From contig NZ_JAGQDF010000014.1 of the NCBI RefSeq assembly GCF_018069875.1, forward strand, positions 103,003 through 167,002: 64,000 bases of DNA, read 5' to 3'. A model generated the notes under the pieces. That model was given only the letters and a program-made list of their open reading frames with translations. It did no database searches and was not told the DNA's origin. Position numbers and translations under genes: made by a program. This DNA comes from Ideonella alba. Lineage in GTDB: Bacteria; Pseudomonadota; Gammaproteobacteria; Burkholderiales; Burkholderiaceae_C. Positions 1 through 9,929 of this stretch are shown here, piece by piece (the stretch's first letter is position 1; each line of letters opens with the position of its first letter).

Positions 1-2
1 GC

Positions 3-2609
3 GTGCAGCCTGGCATGGAGGTGAATGCCAGCGGCGAGCGCCCGCGCAAGAGCCAGCAGATGGTGCTGGAGCTGCTGCTGGCCGACCGCCCCGATCCCCG
101 CGAGAGCGGCCGCCCGCTGGGCGAGCTGGCCGACTGGGCCGCTCGCCTGGGCGTGCAGCCGCGCGAGGCGCTGACCGCGCTGCGCGCCCCGGCGCCCGCC
201 GCTGACCTGAGCCACCCGGCGATGGCGGTGAACCTGGACGCCTGCATCCAGTGCACCCGCTGCGTGCGCGCCTGCCGCGAGACGCAGAACAACGACGTCA
301 TCGGCGTGCTGCACCGCGGCGCCCACGCCCAGATCGCCTTCGACCTGGGCGACCCGATGGGCCTGAGCAGCTGCGTGGCCTGCGGCGAATGCGTGCAGGC
401 CTGCCCCACCGGCGCGCTGTCGGCCAAGACCATGCCGCCGGGCCTGACGCCCGACCGCAGCGTCGACTCGGTCTGCCCCTTCTGCGGCGTGGGCTGCCTG
501 CTGACCTGGCATGTCAAGGACGAGCAGATCGTTGGCGTCACCGGCCGCGACGGCCCGGCCAACGGCGGGCGGCTGTGCGTCAAGGGCCGTTTCGGCTACG
601 ACTACATCCACCATCCGCAGCGCCTGACCCGGCCACTGGTGCGTCGCGCCGGCGTGGCCAAGGACCCCAGCATCCCCTGGCGCCAGGACCAGTGGGCCGA
701 GGTCTTCCGCGAGGCCAGCTGGGACGAGGCGCTGGCGCTGGCCGCCGGCGGCCTGAAGTCGCTGCGCGACCAGCACGGCCCGAAGGCGCTGGCCGGCTTC
801 GGCTCGGCCAAGGGCAGCAATGAAGAGGCCTACCTGTTCCAGAAGCTGGTGCGGGTGGGCTTCGGCAGCAACAACGTCGACCACTGCACCCGGCTGTGCC
901 ATGCCTCCAGCGTGGCGGCGCTGCTGGAAGGCGTGGGCTCGGGCGCGGTCAGCAACCCGGTGCGCGATGTGGAGCTGGCCGAGCTGTTCATCGTCATCGG
1001 CTCCAACCCCACCGCCAACCACCCGGTGGCCGCCACCTGGATGAAGAACGCCGCGCGCCGCGGCGCCAAGATCGTGCTGGCCGACCCGCGCCGCACCGAG
1101 CTGGCCCGCGACGCCTGGCAGGTGCTGAACTTCCGCCCCGACACCGACGTGGCCCTGGTCAACGCCATGCTCTACGTGGTGGTCGAGGAGGACCTGATCG
1201 ACCACGCCTTCGTCGCCCAGCGCGCCCACAACCTGCAGGCGGTGATCGACGGCGTCCAGGGCTTCAGCCCCGAGGCCATGGCGCCGATCTGCGGTATCCC
1301 GGCCCAGACCATCCGCGAGGTCACCCGCGCCTACGCGAAGAGCAAGGGCTCGATGATCCTGTGGGGCATGGGGGTGAGCCAGCACGTGCACGGCACCGAC
1401 AACGTGCGCAGCCTGATCGCGTTGGCCACGCTGACCGGCCAGATCGGCCGGTCCGGCACCGGCCTGCACCCGCTGCGCGGCCAGAACAACGTGCAAGGGG
1501 CCAGCGACGCCGGCCTGATCCCGATGATGTTCCCCAACTACCAGCGGGTGAACAACGCCGAGGCCCATGCCTGGTTCGAGCGCTTCTGGGGCACGCCGCT
1601 GGACGCCACGCCGGGCTACACGGTGGTCGAGATCCTGCACAAGGCCAAGGCGCCCGACAGTGACCCGCACAAGATCCGCGGCATGTATGTGATGGGCGAA
1701 AACCCGGCGATGTCCGACCCCGACCTGAACCATGCGCGCGAAGGCCTGGCCTCGCTGCAGCACCTGGTGGTGCAGGACCTGTTCCTCACCGAGACCGCCT
1801 GGCTGGCCGACGTGGTGCTGCCCGCCAGCGCCTGGCCCGAGAAGTGGGGCACCGCCACCAACACCGACCGCATGGTGCAGATGGGCCGCCCCGCCGTGGC
1901 GCCGCCGGGTGATGCGCGGCGCGACCTGTGGATCCTGCAGCAGCTGGCGCGCGGCATGGGCCTGGACTGGCGCTACGAGGGCCCGGACGACGGTGTCGCC
2001 GCGGTCTTTGAAGAGATGCGCCAGGCCATGCACGGCGTGATCGCCGGCGTCAGCTGGGAGCGGTTGCTGCAGGCCGATTCGGTCACCTACCCCTGCATGA
2101 GCGAAGACGACCCCGGCCAGCCCATCGTCTTCACCGACGGCGTGCCCACCGACGACGGCAAGGTCCACCTGGTGCCCACCTCGCTGGTGCCGGGCAACGA
2201 GCCGCCGGATGCCGACTACCCCTTCGTGCTGATCACCGGCCGCCAGCTCGAGCACTGGCACACCGGCAGCATGACGCGGCGCAGCCGGGTGCTGGATGCG
2301 GTGGAGCCCCTGGCCACCGCCAGCCTGTGCGGCGCTGATCTGCAGCGCCTGGGCCTGCAGCCCGGCGATGCGCTGACGGTGGCCTCGCGCCGCGGCAGCG
2401 TCACGCTGCATGCGCGGCGCGACGACGGCACGCCCGAGGGCACGGTCTTCATCCCCTTCGCCTACGCCGAGGCGGCGGCCAACCTGCTGACCAACCCGGC
2501 GCTGGACCCCTTCGGCAAGATCCCGGAATTCAAGTACTGCGCGGTGCGGGTCAGCGCCGGCGGCGAGGTGCTGGCCACCGCAGGCTATGGCACCGGGGCG
2601 GTACAGTGA
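3..2609 (+). CDS. fdsA: NAD-dependent formate dehydrogenase, molybdenum large subunit (5'-truncated by window edge)
   Basis: Oxidises formate to CO2 at a Mo-bis-MGD centre and passes electrons through Fe-S clusters to the diaphorase subunits; cytoplasmic. Visible: two ferredoxin-type [4Fe-4S] motifs (Cys81/84/87/91 and Cys124/127/130/134, counted from the first codon seen), the fourth-cluster motif of the catalytic domain (Cys158/161/165 and Cys192), and the active-site Cys299-His300 in a TRLCHASS motif. A molybdopterin-binding C-terminal domain follows. 868 codons are present; the family is usually about 950, so the N-terminus with its [2Fe-2S] domain lies outside the window. No fdsC or fdsD follows; a HAD gene starts 4 nt downstream. 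FdsA is preferred over other formate dehydrogenases because of the NuoG-like N-terminal cluster domain. Confidence 0.9.
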   Translation: MQPGMEVNASGERPRKSQQMVLELLLADRPDPRESGRPLGELADWAARLGVQPREALTALRAPAPAADLSHPAMAVNLDACIQCTRCVRACRETQNNDVIGVLHRGAHAQIAFDLGDPMGLSSCVACGECVQACPTGALSAKTMPPGLTPDRSVDSVCPFCGVGCLLTWHVKDEQIVGVTGRDGPANGGRLCVKGRFGYDYIHHPQRLTRPLVRRAGVAKDPSIPWRQDQWAEVFREASWDEALALAAGGLKSLRDQHGPKALAGFGSAKGSNEEAYLFQKLVRVGFGSNNVDHCTRLCHASSVAALLEGVGSGAVSNPVRDVELAELFIVIGSNPTANHPVAATWMKNAARRGAKIVLADPRRTELARDAWQVLNFRPDTDVALVNAMLYVVVEEDLIDHAFVAQRAHNLQAVIDGVQGFSPEAMAPICGIPAQTIREVTRAYAKSKGSMILWGMGVSQHVHGTDNVRSLIALATLTGQIGRSGTGLHPLRGQNNVQGASDAGLIPMMFPNYQRVNNAEAHAWFERFWGTPLDATPGYTVVEILHKAKAPDSDPHKIRGMYVMGENPAMSDPDLNHAREGLASLQHLVVQDLFLTETAWLADVVLPASAWPEKWGTATNTDRMVQMGRPAVAPPGDARRDLWILQQLARGMGLDWRYEGPDDGVAAVFEEMRQAMHGVIAGVSWERLLQADSVTYPCMSEDDPGQPIVFTDGVPTDDGKVHLVPTSLVPGNEPPDADYPFVLITGRQLEHWHTGSMTRRSRVLDAVEPLATASLCGADLQRLGLQPGDALTVASRRGSVTLHARRDDGTPEGTVFIPFAYAEAAANLLTNPALDPFGKIPEFKYCAVRVSAGGEVLATAGYGTGAVQ

Positions 2610-2613
2610 GCGC

Positions 2614-3261
2614 ATGTCCCGGCCCTTTCTGCTGCTTGATCTGGATGGCACGCTGAGCGACCCGCAGCAGGGCATCGCCCGCTCGATCAACCACGCGCTG
2701 GCCTCGATCGGGCAGGCGACGCAGGACGAGGCGGCGCTGACGCGCTACATCGGCCCGCCGCTGTCCGAGTCCTTCCGTGAACTGGTGCCCGGCGCCGACG
2801 AGGCCACGGTGCAGGCGCTGCTGGCCGCCTACCGCGCGCGCTACGGCGCGGTCGGCTACGCCGAGAACACGATGTATGCCGGCGTGCCCGAGGCCCTGGC
2901 CGCGCTGGCCGGGGCGGGGGCCACGCTGGTGCTGTGCACCTCCAAGCGGGTGGACTTCGCCGAGCAGATCCTGCGCCTCTTTGGCCTGCGCGAGCACTTC
3001 GCCTGGCTCAGCGGCGGCCGCGACGGCCTGCACAAGTGGCAGCAGCTGGGCGAGCTGCGTGCCGCCGGGCGCGTGCCCGACCACGCGGTGATGATCGGCG
3101 ACCGCGCGGTGGACCTGATCGCCGCGCACCGCAATGGCCTGGACAGCGGCGCAGTGCGCTGGGGCCATGGCAGCCAGGACGAGCTGGCGGCCGAGTCGCC
3201 CACCCACTGGTTCGACCAGCCGCAGGACTGGCTCCGACTGGTGGCAGACTCGGCGGCATGA
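2614..3261 (+). CDS. HAD-superfamily phosphatase, phosphoglycolate phosphatase-like
   Basis: 215-residue haloacid dehalogenase-type hydrolase. The nucleophile motif DLDGTLSD starts at Asp9, a small helical cap follows, then a CTSK motif (motif II region) and a late GDRAVD acidic motif (motif IV). This is the Gph/PpaX type of fold; the substrate cannot be told from sequence. The ATG at 2614 is chosen because it puts the nucleophile at residue 9, as in relatives, and lies just 4 nt after the upstream stop; an upstream in-frame ATG at 2587 lies inside fdsA. Its stop overlaps the next start (ATGA), so the three genes are probably co-transcribed. A role in removing 2-phosphoglycolate would fit formate-linked autotrophy, but that is inference. 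Confidence 0.8.
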   Translation: MSRPFLLLDLDGTLSDPQQGIARSINHALASIGQATQDEAALTRYIGPPLSESFRELVPGADEATVQALLAAYRARYGAVGYAENTMYAGVPEALAALAGAGATLVLCTSKRVDFAEQILRLFGLREHFAWLSGGRDGLHKWQQLGELRAAGRVPDHAVMIGDRAVDLIAAHRNGLDSGAVRWGHGSQDELAAESPTHWFDQPQDWLRLVADSAA

Positions 3262-4016
3262 ACATGGCTGCCTCCCGCATTGCTCTCGTCACCGGCGCCG
3301 GCTCCGGCATTGGCCAGGCCTGCGCGCTGGCCCTGATGGCCGCCGGCTGGACCGTGGTCTTCAGCGGCCGCTCGGCCGACAAGCTGCAGGCCGCGATCAA
3401 CACCTCACCCACGCCGGAGCGCGGTGTGGCGATCGTCGCCGATGTCACCGACGAGGCCTCGGTCGATGCGCTGTTCGCGCAGATCCAGCAGCGCTTCGGC
3501 CGCCTGGACCTGCTGTTCAACAACGCCGGCGTGTTCACCGCTGGCGTGCCGCTGGAAGACCTGCCGCTGGCCGCCTGGCGCGCCGCGGTGGACACCAACC
3601 TGACCGGCGCCTTCCTATGCACCCGCGCCGCCTTCCGGTTGATGAAGGCGCAGTCGCCGCGCGGCGGGCGCATCCTCAACAACGGCTCGATCTCGGCCCA
3701 CGTGCCGCGGCCGAATTCGGCGGCCTACACCGCCACCAAGCACGCGATGACCGGGCTGACCAAGTCCTGCGCGCTGGACGGCCGGGCCTTCGACATCGCG
3801 GTGGGCCAGATCGACATCGGCAACGCCGCCACCGACATGACCACCGCCATGGCCGCCGGCATGCCGCAGGCCGACGGCAGCGTGCGCGCCGAGGCCCGCA
3901 TGCACGTGCGCCATGTGGCTGACGCGGTGGTGCAGATGGCCGGCCTGCCGCTGGAGGCCAACGTGCTGTTCATGACGGTGATGGCCACCGGCATGCCCTT
4001 CGTCGGGCGGGGCTGA
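3258..4016 (+). CDS. Short-chain dehydrogenase/reductase (SDR)
   Basis: 252-residue classical SDR oxidoreductase. The nucleotide-binding motif TGAGSGIG is at residues 12-19, the NNAG motif follows strand 4, and the catalytic triad is Ser144, Tyr157 and Lys161 (YTATK). The start overlaps the HAD stop by ATGA; a second ATG two codons later is possible. The substrate is not predictable; the C-terminal part (ending in a [16 protein letters not shown] tail) resembles many uncharacterised proteobacterial SDRs. It is the last gene of the fdsA-HAD-SDR run; a 177-nt gap follows. Confidence 0.82.
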   Translation: MNMAASRIALVTGAGSGIGQACALALMAAGWTVVFSGRSADKLQAAINTSPTPERGVAIVADVTDEASVDALFAQIQQRFGRLDLLFNNAGVFTAGVPLEDLPLAAWRAAVDTNLTGAFLCTRAAFRLMKAQSPRGGRILNNGSISAHVPRPNSAAYTATKHAMTGLTKSCALDGRAFDIAVGQIDIGNAATDMTTAMAAGMPQADGSVRAEARMHVRHVADAVVQMAGLPLEANVLFMTVMATGMPFVGRG

Positions 4017-4193
4017 ACACTTCGCCGCCGCCGTGGCGGCACGGATTCCGGTGGCGCCTGCGCACCCCTAGGTCAAGGGGCGCGCGAACGACTGAACCTT
4101 GATCCGAGGGAGGGTGCGCACGCCCGGCGGCTGGCAGCATCCTCAGATGCGGCGCGCCGGAAGGGATGGTGCGCTGCCCTCTGGAGGATTGCC

Positions 4194-7100
4194 ATGAACC
4201 GACCCACCCCTGCCCGCCGCGCCCGCGGCATGACCCGTCCGCTGGCCATGGGGGCGGTGCTGGTGCCGCTGCTGCTCAGCACCGCGATCCAGCAGGCCTG
4301 GGCGACCACGGTCAACGACACCGGGACCGCCGGCACGACCGGTACGCCCGGCTCCTCACCAGGCGGCGCTGGCGGCAATGGCGGCACCGGCGGCAGTGCC
4401 AACGCGGCGGCCGGCCCCAATGGCGACAGCAGCAACGCGGCCAATGCCAATGGCGGCAACGGCGGCAGCGGCGGCAACGGCGGCGGCGGTACCGCGGTCA
4501 TCCAGGGTGGCTCCGGTGGCAACGGCGGCGATGGCGGATCGGCCACGGCCAGCGCCACCACGGCGCCCGCCGCGGGTTCTGCCACCTCCACCGCGACCGC
4601 CAACGGCGGCAGTGGCGGCGCCGGCGGCAGCGGTGGCGGCAACGGTGGCGCCGGGCCCGGCCTGGGCGGCAGCGGTGGCAGCGGTGCCAGCGCCACGGCC
4701 ACGGCCGTGGCCACCGGCGTCGGGGCCTCGGCCGGATCGGCCACCGCGTCGGCCGGCGGCGGCAATGGCGGCTCCGGCCGCGACAGCGGCCGTGTCGGCG
4801 GCAATGGCGCCACGGCCAGTGCGTCCGCCACCGCCAACTCCGGCAGCGGCACGGCCACGGCCACCGTCAACGTGTACGGCGGTCATGGCGGCACCGGCTT
4901 CACCACCGCCCAGGGTGGCAACGGCGCGGCGGTGTCGGTGACCGGCGCGGTCAGCGGCAACACCACCGGTACGCTGGCGCTGAACCAGAACGCCACCGGC
5001 GGCAGCGGCGGCTATTCCTACGAATCCAACGCGGGCGCCGCCGGCGCCGCCAGCAGCACGCTGATCTACACCAACAACACGCCGTCCACGATCAATGCCA
5101 CGGTGCGGTCCAACGGCGGCACCGGCGGCGGCACCACCAGCGGCACCACCACCGCTGGCGCGCAGGCCACCACCAATGTCCGCATCACCGGCAGCGGCGC
5201 GCTCAATGTCAATGGCTACGCCAATGGCGGGGACGGCGGCGCTGGCGGCAGTGCCCACGGGGCGGCCGGTGCCCGCGGCACCAGCACCGCCCGCGCCACC
5301 ACCGCCGGCGCGGCGACGGTGACCGTGGGCAGCTATGCCACCGGGGGCAACGGCGGCTCGGCCAGCGGGGCGGGCCGCATCGCGGGGTCCGGCGCGAATG
5401 GCGTGACCTCGGCCAACGGCCAGAGCGGCAGCGGCACGGTCACCGTGACGGCACGCGCCACGGCCGGCAGCGGCGGCACGGGCGGCACTGGCGCTGACGC
5501 GGGCGACGGGGCCAACCAGGTGGTCACCGACGCCGCCGTCGGCAAGACCACCGGCACGCTGAACCTGAACCAGGAGGCCTATGCCGGTCATGGCGGCACG
5601 GCGAGTGACGGCATCGCCGGCGACGGCGGCAACGCCACCTCGCGCCTGACGCGCAACGACACCTTCGCCAGCCAGCACACGGTCAACCTCTACAGCCGCG
5701 GCGGCAATGGTGGTGGGGCCACCACCGGCACCGCCGGCGCGTCGGGCACAGCGCTGAGCGAGGCCACGGTCACCGCGGTCGGCAACCTGACCCTGAACAT
5801 CGATGCGTTGGGCGGCACCGGCGGCGCCGACGGCGCCGGCAGCGGCAGCGCCGGTGCCAAGGGCACGGCCAACGCCAGCGGCAGCACCGTGGCCAACAAG
5901 ACGGCCACCGTCACCGCCACCGCCACCGGCGGCACCGGCGGTTCGGCCTCGGGCAGCGGGGCAGGCGGCAACGGCGGCCAGGCCGCGCTGACCAGCAGTG
6001 GCGCCTCCGGCAACGGCACGGTCATTGCCACGGGCACCGCCACCGGCGGCTCAGGCGGCACGGGTTACTCCGGGGCCGGCGGTGGCAATGGCGCGTCGAT
6101 CAGCGTGGTCGACGCGGTGTCGGCCACCACCAATGGCATCGCGACGATCAACCAGACGGCCAATGGCGGCAGCGGCGGGTACTCCTACACCGCCACGGCC
6201 GGCAGCGGCGGCAATGCCACCAGCAATCTGCTGCGTGACGACACCACCGCCACCCGTCTGACGGTCACGCTGCGGGCGGACGCCGGCAACGGTGGCGGCA
6301 CCACCAGCGGCACCGGCGGCGCCTCCGGCAATGCCAGCTCGGCGCTGGACCTCAGCGGCGTCGGCCAATTGCAGGCCAGCAGCTATGCCACCGGTGGCAG
6401 TGGCGGCGGCGGCTCCACGAACAATGGCCGCAATGGCGGCACGGCGGCCTCGACGGCCGTGGCCGATGCGGTGCTGTCCGCGCCGGTGTCGGTGCTGGCC
6501 CAGGCCAATGGCGGCACGGGCGGCACCAGCAGCGCCGGCACGGCGGGCGCCGGTGGTGGCGCCAGCGCGTCGGCGTCGGGCACCAGCGGCAGCGGCGCGG
6601 TCAACGTCACCAGCCGCAGCTACGGCGGCTCAGGCGGCGCGGCCTCGGACACCGGCACTGGCGGCGCGGGGGCGGCCGTCACGCTGACCGACAGCGTGGG
6701 CGGCGGCACTTCGGGCATCCTGACGATGGCGCAGCTGGCCCAGGGCGGCACGGGCGGCAACAGCGCCAGCGGCGTGGCCGGCAAGGGCGGCAATGCCAGC
6801 AGCAGCCTGACGCGCAATGACCTGCTGGCCTCGACCCTCAATGTCGACGTCACCGCCAACGGCGGGGCTGGCGGCACCTCGTCGCTGGGCAGCACGCTGG
6901 GCGGCGGCACGGCCACCACGCAGGCCACGATCGACGCGGTGAACACCCTCAACCTCGACGGCGCCGCCACCGGCGGCACCGGCGGTGCCGGGGGCACCGA
7001 TGCCAGCGGCGCCAAGGGCGGCAATGCCAGCACCACGCTGGTGGGACGCAGCCTCGGCACCGCGGCGGTGCGCGTCACCGGCACCGCCACCGGCGGGCGT

Positions 7101-9929
7101 GGCGGCCAGGCCTCCGGGGCGGGCCGCACGGCCGGCGCAGGGGGCAGCGCCAGCACCAGCGTCGCCGGCCAGTCCGAGGACGGCACGCTGACGCTGACGG
7201 CCGCCACCAACGGCGGCGATGGGGGCACCGGCTATGTCGGCGCCAGCGGCGGTGCCGGCGCCAACGCGTCGGCGACCAACGCGGTCGGCGGCACCTCCAC
7301 CGGCACGATCTACCTGACCCAGAACGTGGCGGGTGGCACTGGCGGCTATTCCTACACCGGCCAGGCCGGCAACGGTGGCAGCGCCACCAACAACCTGACG
7401 GTGTCGCTGGTCGATGCCGAGTACCTGAACATCTCGATGACCACCAACGGTGGCGCGGGCGGCAGCACCAGCAGTGGCCTGGCGGGCCAGGGTGACCAGG
7501 CCTCGTCCCAGTTGTCGGGCACGGCGCCGGGCCGCACCTTCCTGGTCGGCTACGCCAACGGCGGCGCCGGCGGATCGGTCGGCAGCGGCGTGGCCAGTGG
7601 CGGCAATGGCGCCTCGGCCTCGTCCCAGGTCAGCGCCAGCAGCTCGCTGGACTTCGACGCCCAGGCCCAGGCGCAGACAACCGGTGGCGCCGGCGGCACC
7701 GGCCGCGGCGTGGGCCAGGTCGGGGGCGCCGGGGCCTCGTCCACTGGCAGCGCCAACGCCAGCAGCGGCACCGGCACCGCCACCGTCATCGTGCGTGCCT
7801 ACGGCGGCAGCGGCGGTGACGGCCTGAACGGCGCCAACGGCGGGCAGGGCGCGGCCATCTCGCTGGTCAATGCCGTGAGCGGGAGCACGCTGGGCGCGCT
7901 GTCGGCCACGCAGAATGCCTATGGCGGCGCCGGCGGCAGCACCGACAGCGGTGTCGCCGGCAACGGCGCCAATGCCAGCTCGCAGCTGACACTGAACACC
8001 GGGTCGGCGGCGTCGGCGTCGGTGGTCGCGGCGGCCAATGGCGGCGTCGGCGGACAGACCGCCGCAGGCACCAGCGGCACCGGCGGCCAGGCCAACAGTT
8101 CGGTCACGGCCAGCGGCAGCGGCACGCTGTCGGTGGGCTCGTACGCCACCGGCGCCACGGGCGGTGGCGGCACCTCCACCGCGTCGGGCAACAGTGGCGG
8201 CAGCGCGCAGGCCAGTGGCAGCGCCACCACCGTGCTGTCACGCGCCGCCACCGTGGATGTCCAGGCCCATGGCGGCAACGGCGGCTCGGCCGTGGGCGTC
8301 GGCCAGACCGGCGGCAACGGCGCCACCGCCAATGCCTCGGCCCAGGCCACCTCGAGCACCGGCGCGGTGTCGGTGACGGCGCTGGCCGACGCCGGTGCCG
8401 GCGGGACGGGCAGCACCGGCGCCAATGGCGGCCAGGGCGCCTCGGTCACGCTGGTCGGCGCGGTCAACGGGGTCACGCGCGGCGCGCTGAACCTGAGCCA
8501 GACGGCCTCGGCCGGCGCGGGCGGCTACTCGTACACCGCCCAGGGCGGCCAGGGCGGCAACGCGCAGTCCAACCTGATCCGCAACAACCTGCAGGGCCGC
8601 GCGATCACCGTGACCAACAACGCCAATGGCGGCGCGGGTGGCGGCACCAGCACCGGCACCGGTGGCAGCGGCGGCAATGCCGGCACCAACACCGGCATCA
8701 CCACGGTCAACACCCTGGGCACGCTGACGCTGAACACCACCGCCACGGCCGGCAATGGCGTGGGCGCCGGCACCGGGGGCAGCGCCGATGCGCGCGGCAA
8801 CGGCACCGCGGCCCGCACCGCCACGGTCAACGCCTATGCCAATGGCGGCACTGGCGCCAGCGCCGGCCAGGCCGACGCTTCGGCCACGGCCAACACCACC
8901 GCCGCGGCGGGTGCGTCCGCGGCCAATGCCCGCGCCACCTCGGTGGCGGGCACGGCCAACGCGACCGCGGTGACCACCGGCATCGATGCGGCCGACCTGT
9001 CGTCCTACGCCTGGGCCAATGGCGCGGCCGGCCTGGCCACGGCGCGCAGCACCGCCACCAGCGGCACCAGCAGCATCCAGACCAGTGCCGAGGCGGACGT
9101 CAAGGCCACCACCATCAGCCAGGCCTCATCGTCCTACAACCCGGCCACCGGCCTGAACTTCCCCAACCTGAACGGCGGCAGCAACGGCATGCAGGCCTTC
9201 TCGTTCGCCAATGGCGCGCCCAACGCCTCGTCGCTGAACACGCTGCTGGGTGCGCACCCCACCGTGGCGGCGGCGGTGGGTTCGGGCGTGGTGATCGGGC
9301 TGGGGTCGCTGGGCGCCAACTACACCGGCGGTACGGGCACCCGCACCTACACGGCCAGCGCGCTCTACAGCTTCAACCTGAACACCGCGGCCGACCTGAC
9401 GCTGGGCCTGCTGGACATCAGCGCCTACAACGGCGGCTTCGACACGCTGAACTTCAAGGTCAAGCGGGGCGGCACCACCGTGCTGAACGCCAACTTCGCC
9501 ACGCTGCCCGACGCCCAGGCCTACTTCACCGACAAGTCCAAGACGCTGACCGGCTTTGTCGCGGGCAACAACACGGTGCTGCTGACCTACACGCTGACCG
9601 CCAGCGCCAGCAAGGGCTCGGACATCAGCTACCTGCTGAGCCGGCCGAATGGCTCGGCGCTGTGGACACCGCCCGCCAGCGCCGCCGAACGCCAGGCCCA
9701 GCTGACCGAGAACTGGGCCGCGGCCTACCAGGCCATGGCGCAGTTGCGCGCGCAGGCGTCGGCGCCTGCGATCGCCAGCGGCCTGCAGCCCTCGATGAAC
9801 GGCTCCACGCTGGCCGGCGGCTCGGCCCCCCGCACGCCGGCACCGGCCACCGCCGGCCAGGCCGCCACGCGCACGCCGGGCGACCTGCGCGGCGCCGACG
9901 TGCGCACGCGCGGCGCGATGCTGCCTTGA
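4194..9929 (+). CDS. Giant secreted glycine-rich repeat protein (1911 aa), probable beta-solenoid surface protein
   Basis: No known family recognised. A GGAGG Shine-Dalgarno precedes the ATG. Residues 1-41 form an Arg-rich n-region, a hydrophobic stretch and a probable AWA cleavage site, so the protein is exported. Residues ~45-1600 are a hierarchical repeat dominated by Gly, Ala, Ser, Thr and Asn. A G-[TIA]-L-x-x-x-Q marker followed by a GGxGG block recurs at 4968, 5553, 6135, 6714, 7302, 7893 and 8481, giving periods of 195, 194, 193, 196, 197 and 196 codons. Each period holds about five ~39-residue sub-blocks of the form short beta-strand, GGxGG, Gly-rich turn. From ~1640 onward the composition changes to a non-repetitive, likely beta-rich domain with a basic Pro/Ala tail. 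It resembles mycobacterial PGRS proteins in composition only. A beta-barrel gene is translationally coupled downstream. Confidence 0.75.
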   Translation: MNRPTPARRARGMTRPLAMGAVLVPLLLSTAIQQAWATTVNDTGTAGTTGTPGSSPGGAGGNGGTGGSANAAAGPNGDSSNAANANGGNGGSGGNGGGGTAVIQGGSGGNGGDGGSATASATTAPAAGSATSTATANGGSGGAGGSGGGNGGAGPGLGGSGGSGASATATAVATGVGASAGSATASAGGGNGGSGRDSGRVGGNGATASASATANSGSGTATATVNVYGGHGGTGFTTAQGGNGAAVSVTGAVSGNTTGTLALNQNATGGSGGYSYESNAGAAGAASSTLIYTNNTPSTINATVRSNGGTGGGTTSGTTTAGAQATTNVRITGSGALNVNGYANGGDGGAGGSAHGAAGARGTSTARATTAGAATVTVGSYATGGNGGSASGAGRIAGSGANGVTSANGQSGSGTVTVTARATAGSGGTGGTGADAGDGANQVVTDAAVGKTTGTLNLNQEAYAGHGGTASDGIAGDGGNATSRLTRNDTFASQHTVNLYSRGGNGGGATTGTAGASGTALSEATVTAVGNLTLNIDALGGTGGADGAGSGSAGAKGTANASGSTVANKTATVTATATGGTGGSASGSGAGGNGGQAALTSSGASGNGTVIATGTATGGSGGTGYSGAGGGNGASISVVDAVSATTNGIATINQTANGGSGGYSYTATAGSGGNATSNLLRDDTTATRLTVTLRADAGNGGGTTSGTGGASGNASSALDLSGVGQLQASSYATGGSGGGGSTNNGRNGGTAASTAVADAVLSAPVSVLAQANGGTGGTSSAGTAGAGGGASASASGTSGSGAVNVTSRSYGGSGGAASDTGTGGAGAAVTLTDSVGGGTSGILTMAQLAQGGTGGNSASGVAGKGGNASSSLTRNDLLASTLNVDVTANGGAGGTSSLGSTLGGGTATTQATIDAVNTLNLDGAATGGTGGAGGTDASGAKGGNASTTLVGRSLGTAAVRVTGTATGGRGGQASGAGRTAGAGGSASTSVAGQSEDGTLTLTAATNGGDGGTGYVGASGGAGANASATNAVGGTSTGTIYLTQNVAGGTGGYSYTGQAGNGGSATNNLTVSLVDAEYLNISMTTNGGAGGSTSSGLAGQGDQASSQLSGTAPGRTFLVGYANGGAGGSVGSGVASGGNGASASSQVSASSSLDFDAQAQAQTTGGAGGTGRGVGQVGGAGASSTGSANASSGTGTATVIVRAYGGSGGDGLNGANGGQGAAISLVNAVSGSTLGALSATQNAYGGAGGSTDSGVAGNGANASSQLTLNTGSAASASVVAAANGGVGGQTAAGTSGTGGQANSSVTASGSGTLSVGSYATGATGGGGTSTASGNSGGSAQASGSATTVLSRAATVDVQAHGGNGGSAVGVGQTGGNGATANASAQATSSTGAVSVTALADAGAGGTGSTGANGGQGASVTLVGAVNGVTRGALNLSQTASAGAGGYSYTAQGGQGGNAQSNLIRNNLQGRAITVTNNANGGAGGGTSTGTGGSGGNAGTNTGITTVNTLGTLTLNTTATAGNGVGAGTGGSADARGNGTAARTATVNAYANGGTGASAGQADASATANTTAAAGASAANARATSVAGTANATAVTTGIDAADLSSYAWANGAAGLATARSTATSGTSSIQTSAEADVKATTISQASSSYNPATGLNFPNLNGGSNGMQAFSFANGAPNASSLNTLLGAHPTVAAAVGSGVVIGLGSLGANYTGGTGTRTYTASALYSFNLNTAADLTLGLLDISAYNGGFDTLNFKVKRGGTTVLNANFATLPDAQAYFTDKSKTLTGFVAGNNTVLLTYTLTASASKGSDISYLLSRPNGSALWTPPASAAERQAQLTENWAAAYQAMAQLRAQASAPAIASGLQPSMNGSTLAGGSAPRTPAPATAGQAATRTPGDLRGADVRTRGAMLP

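Noticed and set aside
4356..5678. Minus-strand and alternate-frame glycine/proline-rich frames within the giant repeat gene
   Set aside because: They follow from the GGC-rich repeats; only the frame beginning at 4194 has a ribosome site, signal peptide and a non-repetitive C-terminal domain.
4368..8900. Repeats considered as a CRISPR array or tandem DNA satellite
   Set aside because: The periodicity is in-frame protein repeats of ~585 bp with diverged DNA, without constant repeats and unique spacers.
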